Source: Rachicladosporium sp. CCFEE 5018 (Eukaryota > Ascomycota > Dothideomycetes > Cladosporiales > Cladosporiaceae). From it: a stretch of 64,000 nt of DNA. Position 1 is the stretch's first letter, and each line of letters begins with the position of its first letter. The position numbers and the translations under genes were made by a program. The notes below the pieces were generated by a model. That model had not been told where the DNA came from. It did no database searches and saw nothing but the letters and a program-made list of their open reading frames with translations. This document shows, in pieces, positions 43,650-53,994 of the stretch. The DNA lies in the NCBI GenBank assembly GCA_002077045.2, contig KZ111148.1:1107214-1171213 (forward strand), in the 5' to 3' direction.

Positions 43650-44483
43650 ATGGCGACCACGGGCGTGCCGGCAGCGACCATGGCGCCTGGTCCTACAGCT
43701 GGCTTGGACTCCTTCACGACTAAGAATGGGCAGTGGAAGATCACAACTCGCAAGCAACCCATACTGAAAGCCGAGCCAATCGAGGAGCTTAACAAAGCCA
43801 TTGGCATTCCAATTCCCGAAATGATCTTCGGCGACAACTACGTTGCAATCGAACATATACAGACAGGCTGGAAGCTCGACTTCAACGCGAGAGATGCACT
43901 TGATCGCGTCAGCAAGACCGAGGAAGGCATGCTTCAAGTTGCGGTCGCCGATGCCTGGAAGAAAGACCGTGAGCACAACGAAGACATCAAGCAAGTCGTC
44001 AAGCCATTCGACTGGAGCTATAGCACAGACTACAAGGGCACCACACATCTTGGCCAAAGCCAGGGTGATTGGCAGGTCAGCAGCCAGGCGAAGCATCCCG
44101 TTCGAGCAGATCTGCTCAGCCGACCAGATCCAATCCTCTTCTTTGGTGAGGTCGACCTCTACGAGGACGAACTAGCCGATAATGGAATCGGGTTGCTCAG
44201 CATCAAGACCCGTGTGATGCCCGATCGGCTGCTGTTGCTAAGTCGCTTCTTCCTCCGCCTGGACGATGTCATCGTCCGGATCCGGGACACGAGGGTCTAC
44301 GTCGAACACTCGAGCAACACCGTGATACGGCAGTATACTGCCAAGGAGGCAAAGTATGATGAAGTGTCGGAGAAGTTGCGTAGCATGCGTGAAAATGTTG
44401 CAGAGACGCTACGAGAGCCGAACAGGATTGCTCCGTTGCTCAACACAGTCGAGGATTGTACGGAGGTGTTTGAAGTGCACTGA
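43650..44483 (+). CDS. tip41: Tip41-like PP2A/TOR pathway regulator
   Basis: A single exon of 277 residues matching the TIP41 family over its length: WKITTRKQPILKAEPIEEL, IPIPEMIFGDNYVAIEH, then FDWSYSTDYKGTT and DPILFFGEVDLYEDELADNG, followed by VMPDRLLLLSRFFLRLDDV. Tip41 binds type 2A-like phosphatases or their regulator Tap42 and acts downstream of TORC1. The conserved core is complete. A small plus-strand frame starting 3 nt after the stop is treated as 3' UTR. Confidence 0.96.
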   Translation: MATTGVPAATMAPGPTAGLDSFTTKNGQWKITTRKQPILKAEPIEELNKAIGIPIPEMIFGDNYVAIEHIQTGWKLDFNARDALDRVSKTEEGMLQVAVADAWKKDREHNEDIKQVVKPFDWSYSTDYKGTTHLGQSQGDWQVSSQAKHPVRADLLSRPDPILFFGEVDLYEDELADNGIGLLSIKTRVMPDRLLLLSRFFLRLDDVIVRIRDTRVYVEHSSNTVIRQYTAKEAKYDEVSEKLRSMRENVAETLREPNRIAPLLNTVEDCTEVFEVH

Positions 44484-45328
44484 ATATGGCCCGCCTCGAC
44501 ACTTTGAGGATGCCAAGTTACTACTCGCTGTCACACCCCGCATCTCCTCGTACCCAGCCATGGGTACAAGCAACCCTGGAATCTGAGGTGCCGAGACGTA
44601 GCCTGCCACTCGGAGCGGAGACCCTATATGGTTCACCTCGCTCCTCAGTCGAGTATTCATCGAACTGGATTCGCGGCTATTCTCCAATCGCCGTCGGGAT
44701 GAGACACAGCGATGTGTCCATCATCGGTGGTCGTGCATTCTCAGGGATGTCCATGGGCGTCGCTGATCGACACGCTACAGCACATGAGCATTGGAAACCG
44801 AAATCGCAATGAAAGTGCAGTTCAGTTCTTCAAAAAGTGAGGCATCCGAGTCTGTGATTACCACTGTGACATATCGAGATCGCAGTGCGCACACATTAGC
44901 ATCTCCACGGTATGCAGCTCCAGCATCAGATGCAATCACTTTCCCCTCTGTCAATATTGCCGACCGACCTGTCACTGTCCAGAACATCACTGTCACATAC
45001 GAAATGCTGGAGTCTAAAACAGCCTACGCTTGCGGAGCTTGACTGGGCATCCTGGCGGTATCCCTGCAGGGCGAGCCGTAGCACAGGTACCGTACGAACT
45101 GAGTCTTGGAAGCGATGTTCAGGCAGGATGTAGTGATAGCTCAGTCGAGACTATGCAATGCTTTTCTGTAACTATACAGTGACGGCCGTTATACATAATG
45201 AGGCGGTGTTGGGCGCGACGGTCTAATCTCGCGCACGCAGACTACTTGCTCGAGAAAGAAGATCGTCACGGAGACCCGAAGAATCCAGCTTGCTGCAGAC
45301 CAGGTCAGTCAACAATGCGCAGATACGC
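44484..45328. other. Intergenic between convergent genes, with doubtful small ORFs
   Basis: 845 nt. Plus-strand frames at 44486-44812 (108 codons) and 44791-45042 (83 codons) overlap and show no domains. They may be 3' UTR of tip41 or a small uncharacterised gene; I do not call either. Confidence 0.35.
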
Positions 45329-45928
45329 CTAGCCGCAGTCCCAACATACCAAGCACCCTTCGCAAGCATCACCATGTGTCCCACCCATCACATATCCATT
45401 ACAATTTCGCGCAGCAAAGTAGTAGCATCGATGGCAGTTCAACTCCGGTCGCTTCATAGCATGCTCTTGAGGTAGGGGCGGCACAGGTGGCAAGGCTTTG
45501 TTTGGAGGCCCGCTTCCTCGTCGATCCTGTATTGCGCTCGAGCTTGTGGGTGATGTGCTTCGACTGCTCGACCTATCTCGCGACGATGGGTAGGTACTTC
45601 GATGGCTTGCGAATGCTGTGCGTAATCTGAGGCGTGGCCGAAGTGATCGCGATATCGATCGTATCGATCGCGAGTCATCGAAGTCGTTGTCTTGTTCCTC
45701 TGTAGCTGGTGAAAGAGCTCGAGGCGCAGCCGGACGCCATTTCGTATCGCTGCTACCGCTGTCCGACGCCGATTGCGAGTTGAGTGTCGTCAGGCTGTCC
45801 ATCGATCGATGTGACCGCGTAAGAGACGGCAGTCGTGAGTGTTGTTGTGTTCGCACTGAGTCCGAGCTGGAGAAGAGCCCATCAAGATACGCTGGCCGAC
45901 TCGGCCTAGGCCGGGAAAAAGACTGCAT
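45329..45928 (-). CDS. Hypothetical protein, Ser/Arg-rich with C-terminal Cys cluster
   Basis: One exon from MQSFSRP to the stop gives 199 residues; the frame continues upstream but only to a GTG. Residues 1-150 are Ser/Arg-rich and probably disordered. The end (residues about 165-199) is CHRCYYFAARNCNGYVMGG followed by DACEGCLVCWDCG, with seven cysteines and a His and Tyr pair, suggesting a small metal-binding or disulphide module. I have a sense that this tail occurs in other Dothideomycete proteins but know no name for it. Function unknown. Confidence 0.65.
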   Translation of the reverse strand: MQSFSRPRPSRPAYLDGLFSSSDSVRTQQHSRLPSLTRSHRSMDSLTTLNSQSASDSGSSDTKWRPAAPRALSPATEEQDNDFDDSRSIRSISRSLRPRLRLRTAFASHRSTYPSSRDRSSSRSTSPTSSSAIQDRRGSGPPNKALPPVPPLPQEHAMKRPELNCHRCYYFAARNCNGYVMGGTHGDACEGCLVCWDCG

Positions 45929-47602
45929 GATGGCTGAGTTGCAGATGTCTTCAAGCTGGCGGATTGCCAGCACTCCGATTTCTGATTAATCCAGTTGCAA
46001 ATTCAGCACTGTGGAGTGACCAGGATGTCCGAGCAATTGAGATCGAGAGCGATTATGCTACGGATTCGCGATCCCGAGCAGTCTTTCGTCAATATGCTGC
46101 GCTGATCCGGATCTTGGCGTTGTGCAAAGCGGCGACAACTCCAAGTGATGAAATAGATCTGCAGTCCGGCCTGAGAATAGAGACTGTGCGACGCTGTCGG
46201 CTGCTGAATTCGATTGGTATCAGATGCTGTGAGGAATGTATGGCGTAGGTAGCCGAAGTGGTGTGCAGGTAGAGACTGTGTTGCGATGCAAGTCAAGCCT
46301 TGTTACCAGCAGCCGATGCGTCTCTAGTAGTGTACAGGAGAGCCATACAAGGATAGTGTCTCCGCCACAGCACTTGCTCGGTGGATGTTCGCGCTTATGC
46401 CGACTACCAAGCAGTAGCGTGTTTCCCGGCCTTCCATGCACTGCAGATCGTTACCGCGGCACTTCGTACAGTGATACCAGCAGCGAGGGCGTGGGCAAGG
46501 GGTGGAGTAGCAAAGGCAAGTCACCGTGGTAATAATAGCGTCGTATAACGGCCCTGATGTCCTAATCCCTGCGTAGTTGCAAGACAATGGTTCGGGAAAA
46601 GCAGGGTTGCGGCTCATGGGTAGATCCAACGTGCCCGTTGCGGGTCATTTCGTGTGACACAGACTTCGACTGTATCGCGGAGTGTGAGTTTGATTTTGTC
46701 CCGCCATGTTGGGGAACTGTATGCACGCGCGTGCTGGGATGGCGTGCAGGCGTCGTGGTATCACAAGCTTGCCGCCACAATCGCACCGATGCGTTTCGAA
46801 CAGGTGACACCTCAGTCATGCTGGATACGATGTCGCGCAAGTCATGTATCCACTGGTCGAACTCCTGCGAAAGAGTGCACCGGAGTTCAGCCCGAGTGCA
46901 GCTATTTCCCTCAAGACATGATATGTGTCGGTACGCAACCGACCTGCAGTCGGCGGTCGCTCGTGAAGTGGAGATACGAGCAAGGGAAGTCCACACGTTG
47001 GAAACTCGTGGACCTAGCTTCGCTGGCGCGGTGCAGGTAGTGGGCACGGCCTTTGCACTCCTTGGCTCTTGCTACGCATATCCGTACAGTCGTTAGGTGC
47101 AGCCTTCGCTGCTTGGTCGGAATGTAGTGTCAGCAAACGACTATAGATGTAATCTTCGAAGTTCGTCAGGTGGTGTTTGACTCCCGCATCGTGAACGATA
47201 CTGCTTGAGGAGCCTTATCGCAGGCAATGTCAACATCGGCACGGTGGGTCAGTATGCGTGGGTGGCTGTTTCGCGAGTCGCATTAAGGTTGTCGTAACGT
47301 AGGATTGGGCGTTCATCCGGTCGATCATCGTACCGTGGCTGGCATAGTTGCCCAAAGCAGTCAAAGAGTGGAGGTGCGCGGCTCTTTTGGGCATGGAGAA
47401 GGTTGAGATGAAACATCAAAGATCGACAGGAGGTGCGGTGCCGCTGCATCCGACAGCTTGGCTGCTTGACTCGACTTGCTCAAGCATTGCCGAATCGCTA
47501 CCAAGGCGGACTCTTCCATCTGTGTGAGACACGCCTCATGCCGATACCAATGAATTACATATCTTGTACATATTTTGTCAACGTGATCTTATGACCACTT
47601 AT
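45929..47602. other. Long intergenic region
   Basis: About 1.7 kb. Both strands carry open frames of about 160-170 codons near 46562-47096 that overlap nearly completely. The plus frame is Cys-rich (CGSWVDPTCPL, CDTDFDCIAEC) but lacks a signal peptide. Neither is supported enough to call. No RNA gene recognised. Confidence 0.4.
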
Positions 47603-50490
47603 CTACAGTCTGGGCTTCGCGCCCTCAGCCAGCTCTGCACCCGCCCCAGCGATACAGAGCTTGCCAGTCTCCTTGACCTTCGTCTGGAAGATCACAACAT
47701 TGCCCTCCTTCCACATTTCAGTGATGAGAGTCTGGCCTGGCAGCACCACACCCGCAAATCTGACCTTGATGTTCTTGAAAGCACCGTACGTCTTGACCAC
47801 AGCCTTGCTAGCAATGCCGAAGAACGCCAAGCCGTGCAAGATCGGTGTAGGGAAGCCACCAACCTTTGAGAAGCCGGGATCGATGTGAAGAGGATTCCGA
47901 TCGCCGGACAGACGGTACAGTGCTGCCTGCTCCTCGGTCGTCTTCTCTTCGACCACACTGTCAGGTGCACGAGACGGTGTCTTGTAAACTCGTGTAGCAG
48001 CACCACGATCTGTGCCCTTGCTTGGGCCGCCGAAGCCGCCCGAGCCACGGATAAAGACTGTGCTCTCGTTGTAGAAGAGATCTTTGCCGGTGCGCTTGTC
48101 TTTCGTGACGGAGCCGCTGACGACGAGTCCGGCATTGCCCTTGTCGACCACCTCGACGAGATGCGGGTACGATACGAGGGTGCCTTCCGTGGGGATCGGG
48201 CCGCGAATTTCGAGATACTGCTCGCCGTGTAGCAGCATCTTCATGTTGAAGTTCGGGACTACTTCACCCATGCTGTACGGTGCGATAGCGTTGAACGTAG
48301 GGATGACACCAAAGCCAGGGAGAACTTGGAAGTTGTCGTCGTTCTCGTAGACGAGAGCAAGGTCTGTCCGCTTGGCGCCGACACCAAGGTCTGTGATTGA
48401 GGTCAGTAAGTCGTACTCGAAGCCTTATATGATAACTTGACTCACTGTACAAGATCACATCACGCTCGTCATACGTGAACTCAGTGCCCTCAGCCTTCGC
48501 CTTCTTCGCAGCTTCAATGGCAGCAAGCACCTCCTCGTTCTTGCCCTTGCCACCACTGGACTTAGCTCCCTTCCCGGAGACATTATCCATATTGGCCATG
48601 ATCTTAGCTGTACCGGCAGATGGATCGTTGGGGTGATCGGCGCGGCCATCGTCGAAGTTGAGGACATCCGCCCACTTTTCGAGCACTGCCTCGGGAGTGA
48701 GTGTCACATCGACAGGGAATGCGGCGCCTCCAGTGCGTTGCCATCTCGTCTCAGCGACCCAGCCAGAGCCGACCTCGAAGAGACGGCCAGTGTTGGGTTC
48801 TGGGACCTTATCAGAGCACAGCAAGAGCACAGCTGGCGCTATGTAATCGGGCTTGAAGGCTTGCACCATCTCCTCGGGCATGATCGAGCGTGTCATGGCT
48901 GTTCCCGCATTCGGTGCAATGGTGTTGACCAAGATGTTATATTTCTGACCCTCGCGAGCCAGTGCGCGCGAGAAGCCGAGGATACCACACTTTGCAGCAG
49001 CATAGTTCGCCTGCCCGAAGTTGCCGTAGATACCGGATGTAGAAGTAGTGTTGATGATGCGACCGTACTTCTGCTTGAGCAGATATGGCCATGCAGCCTT
49101 GGTGACCTTGTATGTGCCGCGGAGATGCACGTCGAGCACTTGCTGAAACTGCTTGTCCTCCATGTTGGTGAATGCCTTGTCGCGAAGAATACCGGCGTTG
49201 TTGATGATGATGTCGATACGGCCGAAGGCGTCGATAGCGCCCTTCACGACAGCATCGCCATCCTCAGCACTAGCCTTGACGCCAACTGCCTCACCGCCGA
49301 GTTTCTTGATCTCCTGGACCACACCTTCGGGATCCATAAGATCGTTTACCACAATCTTGGCACCATACTTCGCGAACTGTAGAGCATACAATCGCCCGAT
49401 ACCAGCTCCTGCACCGGTGATGAGTGCTACCTTGCCATCATACCTAATCGGCTCTGCAGGGTCGTTCGGCGGCAGCTTGTGTGCATCCTCAAGTAGCTCC
49501 ATGAAGTTGGCTGGGCCAGTAGGGTAGCTCGGCTCCGAGAAGTCAGCAACACCGTCCCACTTCTTGAGAAGCGCGGCCGGTGTGAAGCTGTCATCTGCGC
49601 GAAGGAGTGTGCCCTTCGCTCGCTGCCATCGAAGCTTAGCGATATGGCCACCTCCGACCTCGAAGATCGAACCAGTCTCCTCGCTCGACTTGTGAACAAG
49701 CACTGCGACCAATGGAACGACCCACTCAGGCTTCAGCTTGTCCAGGACCTCCGGAGGCATCACAGTCGCGGTCATACGAGAAGCAGCGATCGGCGCAATA
49801 ACGTTGGCGTGAATGTTGTACTTAGCACCCTCCTTCGCGAGAGTCTCAGTAAAGCCAACCTGCGCAAGCTTGGCGGCTGTATGTTATTAGTACAACAGTC
49901 AAGTGTGACGCGCTTTCGGGTACTGTACTCACCAGAGTAGTTCGTCTGCCCAAAGCTTCCGAACAGCCCAGCAGCAGACGCAGTGTTGATTACACGCCCG
50001 TACTTCTGCTTCCTGAAATGCGGCCATGCAGCTCTAGCACACTTGTATGCTCCAACAACATGCACTTTCATGATCAAATCCCAATCCTGGTCCTTCATGT
50101 TCTTGAAGCTGATATCGCGCAAGATACCCGCATTGTTGATGAGCACGTCCACGCGACCGTATGCCTTGATGGCCGTCTCGATAATCTTGTCGCCATTCTC
50201 GACCGAATCGTAGTTGGCAGTGGCCTTCCCGCCTGCGGAGGTGATCTCGTTGACAACTGCGTCGGCGGCCTGCGTTGCGGAGTATCAGCGCTTGAACACA
50301 GGGTAACACACTACAGCACGAATTTTACCTTCGAGCCACCACCCTCGCCCTTGAATGAGCCACCAAGGTCGTTGACAACCACATTGGCTCCTCTCGAGGC
50401 GAAGAACAACGCATATGCCCGTCCAAGCCCTCCTCCGGCACCCGTTACCACCACTGTCTGGCCATCGTATCTCAATTGCTCTCCTGCCAT
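47603..50490 (-). CDS. fox2: Peroxisomal multifunctional enzyme (hydratase-dehydrogenase) Fox2
   Basis: Four exons (50329-50490, 49933-50269, 48446-49876, 47603-48390) give 905 residues. Two short-chain dehydrogenase units follow each other: the first with VVVTGAGGGLGRAYALFFAS and SAAGLFGSFGQTNYSAAKLA, the second with ALITGAGAGIGRLYALQFAK and STSGIYGNFGQANYAAAKCG (Ser/Tyr/Lys triads). A MaoC-type 2-enoyl-CoA hydratase-2 domain closes the protein (RLSGDRNPLHIDPGFSKVGG, the hot-dog Asp/His motif). It performs the second and third steps of peroxisomal fatty-acid beta-oxidation. The C-terminus is AKPRL, a non-standard variant of a peroxisomal PTS1 tripeptide. Length agrees with fungal Fox2. Confidence 0.96.
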
Positions 50491-50828
50491 GCTTGCGAGT
50501 ATGAAGGATCTAGATACGCGATCCTATACAGCAAAGCTATAAGACTTCCGTACAGTGCACATCGCGAGACTGGCCAGACGTGAGATCATGGGCTCTTCTT
50601 GACGCTCAGAGAGTTGCCGAGGTGGTTCGGCAACTGTGACGGCAATGATCACATGCTGCGAGCACAGGCCACGGCACATGTCTTACGCATAGTACGTGAG
50701 GAAGTGAAGTAGGGAGGTAGGCACAAGTGTGGGAAGACATGGCTGGCTCAAGTCACCATGATCTCCCTGGCTGCACCCGTCGCAGCGAATTTATGTCCCG
50801 AGGACGGCACACCTCGTGACGACAACGC
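50491..50828. other. Intergenic between two minus-strand genes
   Basis: 338 nt holding the presumed fox2 promoter and the 3' flank of the kinase gene. Nothing specific recognised. Confidence 0.4.
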
Positions 50829-52007
50829 TCACAGCTCATGCACCTCCACCACCTTCCTCTGCTTGTCCACAACAAGCCTGAGCTGCCGCCCCTTGTCCGA
50901 GTAGATGCCGTTTCTTAACACATCAGTGTATAGCTCGTACGCGGGATAGTCTGGACATCGGTCAGCTTCTCTTGACACCACTACCATGTAGCTGTACATA
51001 CAGCCGTTGACAAAGTCAACAACTTGCTCGTCGCTCATGCCGGTGCCTTTGGCCTTCCGTAAAGCAGTCTCCTGTTGTCGCCTCCATTCGTAGACTGACA
51101 GCGGATCCTGTGCATCACTACATGCTGTCAGGTTTTACTCTTTCGAGAGGAGCTTCATCATACTCACATGTGTATGAACGCGTTCAACTGACTACATCGC
51201 AACGTCAGCAGCGACTTCGCGCGAGATCAGGAGACTTACTCACTCGGTCAAGACATCGTAATTCCGTAGCTTCTCGTTGACGAAGCGCACGCACTCAAGC
51301 TGCAGCTTCCCGAGTCGTCCCGTGTACGTCTCGCCTCCCTCTCGTGCGTCGCTCACCGCAGCTTGCCATTCCCTTTCTAGATCATGCTCATCCAGAGCTC
51401 GGAAGCCAACGCACCAGCCTTCGAAGATCACCACTTCAACCGGTACCTCACTAGCTCGATTGACTGTCGCCCAACTGTCCTTTGACAGCCGATCGCCGGC
51501 TCCGGCAAAGGCAGATTTGTCGTAGGAAGGTATGTTGATGTCAATCTCTCGAGCAGCAATAGCAGAGAAGACGGTCCGGCCGAGCTCGACATCATGCGTG
51601 GAAGGCTGACCACGATGCTGTACTAGCGGATTCGAAGGCTGAGAGGCGGAGAGAGCGAGCTGCTCGGAGTGAGGCAAGTAAAGATCATCTATCGAGAAGA
51701 CAAGTGTACGAAGCTTGTAGGGAGAGGAGGAGAGGGTCTTGTGGAGGGAAGTGACCTACCTTTCTGTCTCAGCGGACTTCGCCAGCTGGACTGATGCTAC
51801 AAATGCGAGCAGAGAGAGTCGCCGTGAGATCGCGCGTAAGGGAGCTCAGCCTACCAACGTTGTCTTGCCAGCTCCCTGAACCCCATTGAGTCCCACGAAG
51901 AACGGTGGTGGTTTCGCCTCGCCGCCATACCGGGCTTGATGAGCTTCAATCTGTCTTGTGATGAAAGGGATGCAGTGTTCAGACTTGTCATCGATCATCT
52001 CGGACAT
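50829..52007 (-). CDS. tda10: P-loop kinase of the glycerate kinase/Tda10 family
   Basis: Four exons (51855-52007, 51244-51755, 51168-51191, 50829-51117) give 325 residues; exon 3 is only 24 nt. The Walker A loop is GLNGVQGAGKTTL near residue 45. SIDDLYLPHSEQL is the Asp-rich substrate loop, VVIFEGWCVGFR is the Walker B-like strand, and FIHIDAQDPLSVYEWR is the conserved late motif, half of it built by the microexon. The C-terminal lid reads DFVNGCMYSYMV. The family comprises plant D-glycerate 3-kinase and yeast Tda10 (YGR205W), whose substrate is not settled. The start is set at MSEMIDDKS because no upstream ATG is in frame before a stop. Confidence 0.9.
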
Positions 52008-52354
52008 GATCTTATCGAAGCGTGCGTGGACGTCAAAGTCCTGGAAAGAGAGGGTCTTCAAGCGTGTTGGTGAGCTTGGGTTGTGTTACCCACGGTGTAT
52101 TGATGTTCCGCTCCCCTCTCCCCAAACCGACATCGGATTACGCCTTCGGTTCCTTGCATAAGGCACGTGCGTCCATGTCATTTCTGGATGTCGGCTGTGG
52201 ATTGAGTCAAATTGCTGACAATTTCATCTACTACCATTATCGCCTTCGCCGTCACCCGGAAGTCATTCAACAGCCTTCCATCCACCATTCCACCAACCTA
52301 GTATCGCAGCCCTGAGGTCTCTGGCCCTCACTAAAAAACCACCTTTCCCCCAAC
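52008..52354. promoter_or_regulatory. Divergent promoter region Tda10 / cystathionine beta-lyase with E-box
   Basis: 347 nt between divergent starts. A CACGTG palindrome lies at 52164-52169, 186 nt before the beta-lyase ATG. In yeasts this is the Cbf1 site in sulphur amino-acid genes. Whether it acts here is inference; the hexamer is common. Confidence 0.45.
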
Positions 52355-53689
52355 ATGGCAGCATCAGGCGATATCCCTAATGGCCTTGCCAAAGGCCTGA
52401 AGCATCTCGATCTCGATGGTCATGACCTGCCGCCGTCGCCCGCACCTTCGACGCCTACGAACGGTCGAAAATATGCACTCGCCACCGAGCTGGTCTATAC
52501 TGAGAGCAATGACCAGTTCAACTCGTCCAGCACGCCTATTTACCAAAGTGCCACCTTCAAGGGCGGGCCAGGACAAGAGTATGACTACACACGCAGTGGT
52601 AATCCCACGCGCACGCATCTTGAGCGTCACCTGGCGAAGATCATGTGTGCGAAGAGGGCGCTAGTCGTCAGCTCAGGAATGGGCGCGCTTGACGTAATCA
52701 CGAGGATCTTGAAGCCAGGCGATGAAGTTGTCACTGGAGATGACTTGTATGGCGGCACAAATCGCTTGCTCAACTACTTGCGCAGCAACAACGACATCAT
52801 TGTGCATCACATCGACACAACGAATGTTGAGAAAGTAAAGTCGGCGTTGACCAGCAAGACCGCAATGGTCTTGCTCGAGACACCGACCAACCCTCTCATC
52901 AAGATCGTAGATATTGCGTCGATCTCTACTGCTGCGCACGCGGCGAATCCAAAGGCTGTAGTAGCAGTCGATAACACCATGCTCTCGCCCTACCTGCAGA
53001 ATCCGCTCGACCTGGGCGCAGATGTCAGCTACGAGAGTGGCACGAAGTACTTGTCGGGTCACCACGACGTCATGGCTGGAGTCATCGGCATCAACGACGA
53101 AGTGCTCGGCGACCGCTTCTTTTTCATGATCAATAGCACCGGCTGCGGCCTAGCACCCTTCGATTCCTGGCTGCTGCTGCGTGGCATAAAGACCCTGTCA
53201 GTCCGCATGGAGAAGCAGCAAACCAATGCCCAAGCAATCGCCGAATTTCTCGAGAACCACGGCTTCAAAGTTCGCTTCCCGGGTCTAAAGTCTCACCCTC
53301 AGTATGCACTTCACTGGTCTCAAGCGCGCGGTGCGGGCGCTGTGCTGAGCTTCGAGACTGGCTCGATTGCGCTGTCGGAGAGGATCGTGGAGTCTACGCA
53401 TCTTTTCGGCATCTCCGTGTCATTCGGCTGTGTCAACAGCCTAATCAGTATGCCTTGCCGCATGAGCCATGCCAGCATTGATCCGGCGACGCGCAAAGAG
53501 CGATCGCTGCCGGAGGATATCATCAGGCTATGTGTGGGAATTGAGGATCTGGACGATCTGATTGCGGATATCAGTCAGGCGCTTGTCAGGGCTGGAGCAG
53601 TAAGGTTGACTGATAATGGCTTCGAGGCGCTGAGCGCCGAGGAGGTCGAGGGCGAGAGCCGATCGACTGTGCTGGTCATGGACGGGTAG
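52355..53689 (+). CDS. STR3: Cystathionine beta-lyase
   Basis: A single exon of 444 residues of the Cys/Met-metabolism PLP family. Typical motifs are YDYTRSGNPTRTHLERHLAK, ALVVSSGMGALDV, LETPTNPLIKIVDI and VVAVDNTMLSPYLQNPLDLG. The PLP-binding lysine is Lys231 in SGTKYLSGHHDVMAG. Start at MAASGDIPNG and the extension of about 40 residues agree with fungal enzymes (yeast Str3, Neurospora met-2 type). It cleaves cystathionine to homocysteine, pyruvate and ammonia. The related gamma-synthase is less likely from the GCGLAPFDSWLLLRG and SLISMPCRMSHAS segments, but the distinction is by family likeness only. Confidence 0.92.
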   Translation: MAASGDIPNGLAKGLKHLDLDGHDLPPSPAPSTPTNGRKYALATELVYTESNDQFNSSSTPIYQSATFKGGPGQEYDYTRSGNPTRTHLERHLAKIMCAKRALVVSSGMGALDVITRILKPGDEVVTGDDLYGGTNRLLNYLRSNNDIIVHHIDTTNVEKVKSALTSKTAMVLLETPTNPLIKIVDIASISTAAHAANPKAVVAVDNTMLSPYLQNPLDLGADVSYESGTKYLSGHHDVMAGVIGINDEVLGDRFFFMINSTGCGLAPFDSWLLLRGIKTLSVRMEKQQTNAQAIAEFLENHGFKVRFPGLKSHPQYALHWSQARGAGAVLSFETGSIALSERIVESTHLFGISVSFGCVNSLISMPCRMSHASIDPATRKERSLPEDIIRLCVGIEDLDDLIADISQALVRAGAVRLTDNGFEALSAEEVEGESRSTVLVMDG

Positions 53690-53994
53690 TCAATACACAT
53701 GAAGTCTGTACTGAATGCAATCTCATGTAGCTATATTTGCTCGTTTAAGTGGCTACGATCTTTGCACCAGCTCCCGGTCACGTTGAGCTGACATCGTGCG
53801 TCTTTGACCATCGTGCCTCTTCTGCAGTGCCTACATAAGGTAGTTAGGTAGACAGACCCTCAAACGATTTGATACAACAGCGCCGGGGGCGGAGCAATGT
53901 TTCCCCGGGATGCTGTCTCGATGCACCTTACAATCTACATGTACCTTCGTAGTGGCCCTGTCCTTCACAACGCAAGCCGTTCGACATCGGTATC
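53690..53994. other. Short intergenic spacer
   Basis: 305 nt between two plus-strand genes. No gene or clear element. Confidence 0.4.

Noticed and set aside
44486..45042. Two small plus-strand frames right after tip41
   Set aside because: They overlap, begin 3 nt after the tip41 stop and show no family features; more likely 3' UTR.
46562..47096. Overlapping open frames on both strands of about 160-170 codons, the plus one Cys-rich
   Set aside because: No signal peptide, domain or codon pattern favours either; both are open at once, which fits chance in GC-rich DNA.
51756..51854. Possible extra exon in the Tda10-like gene (CA TCA GTC CAG frame)
   Set aside because: It ends in an in-frame TAG; skipping it as one 99-nt intron gives the conserved GKTTL-VTSLHKTL sequence.
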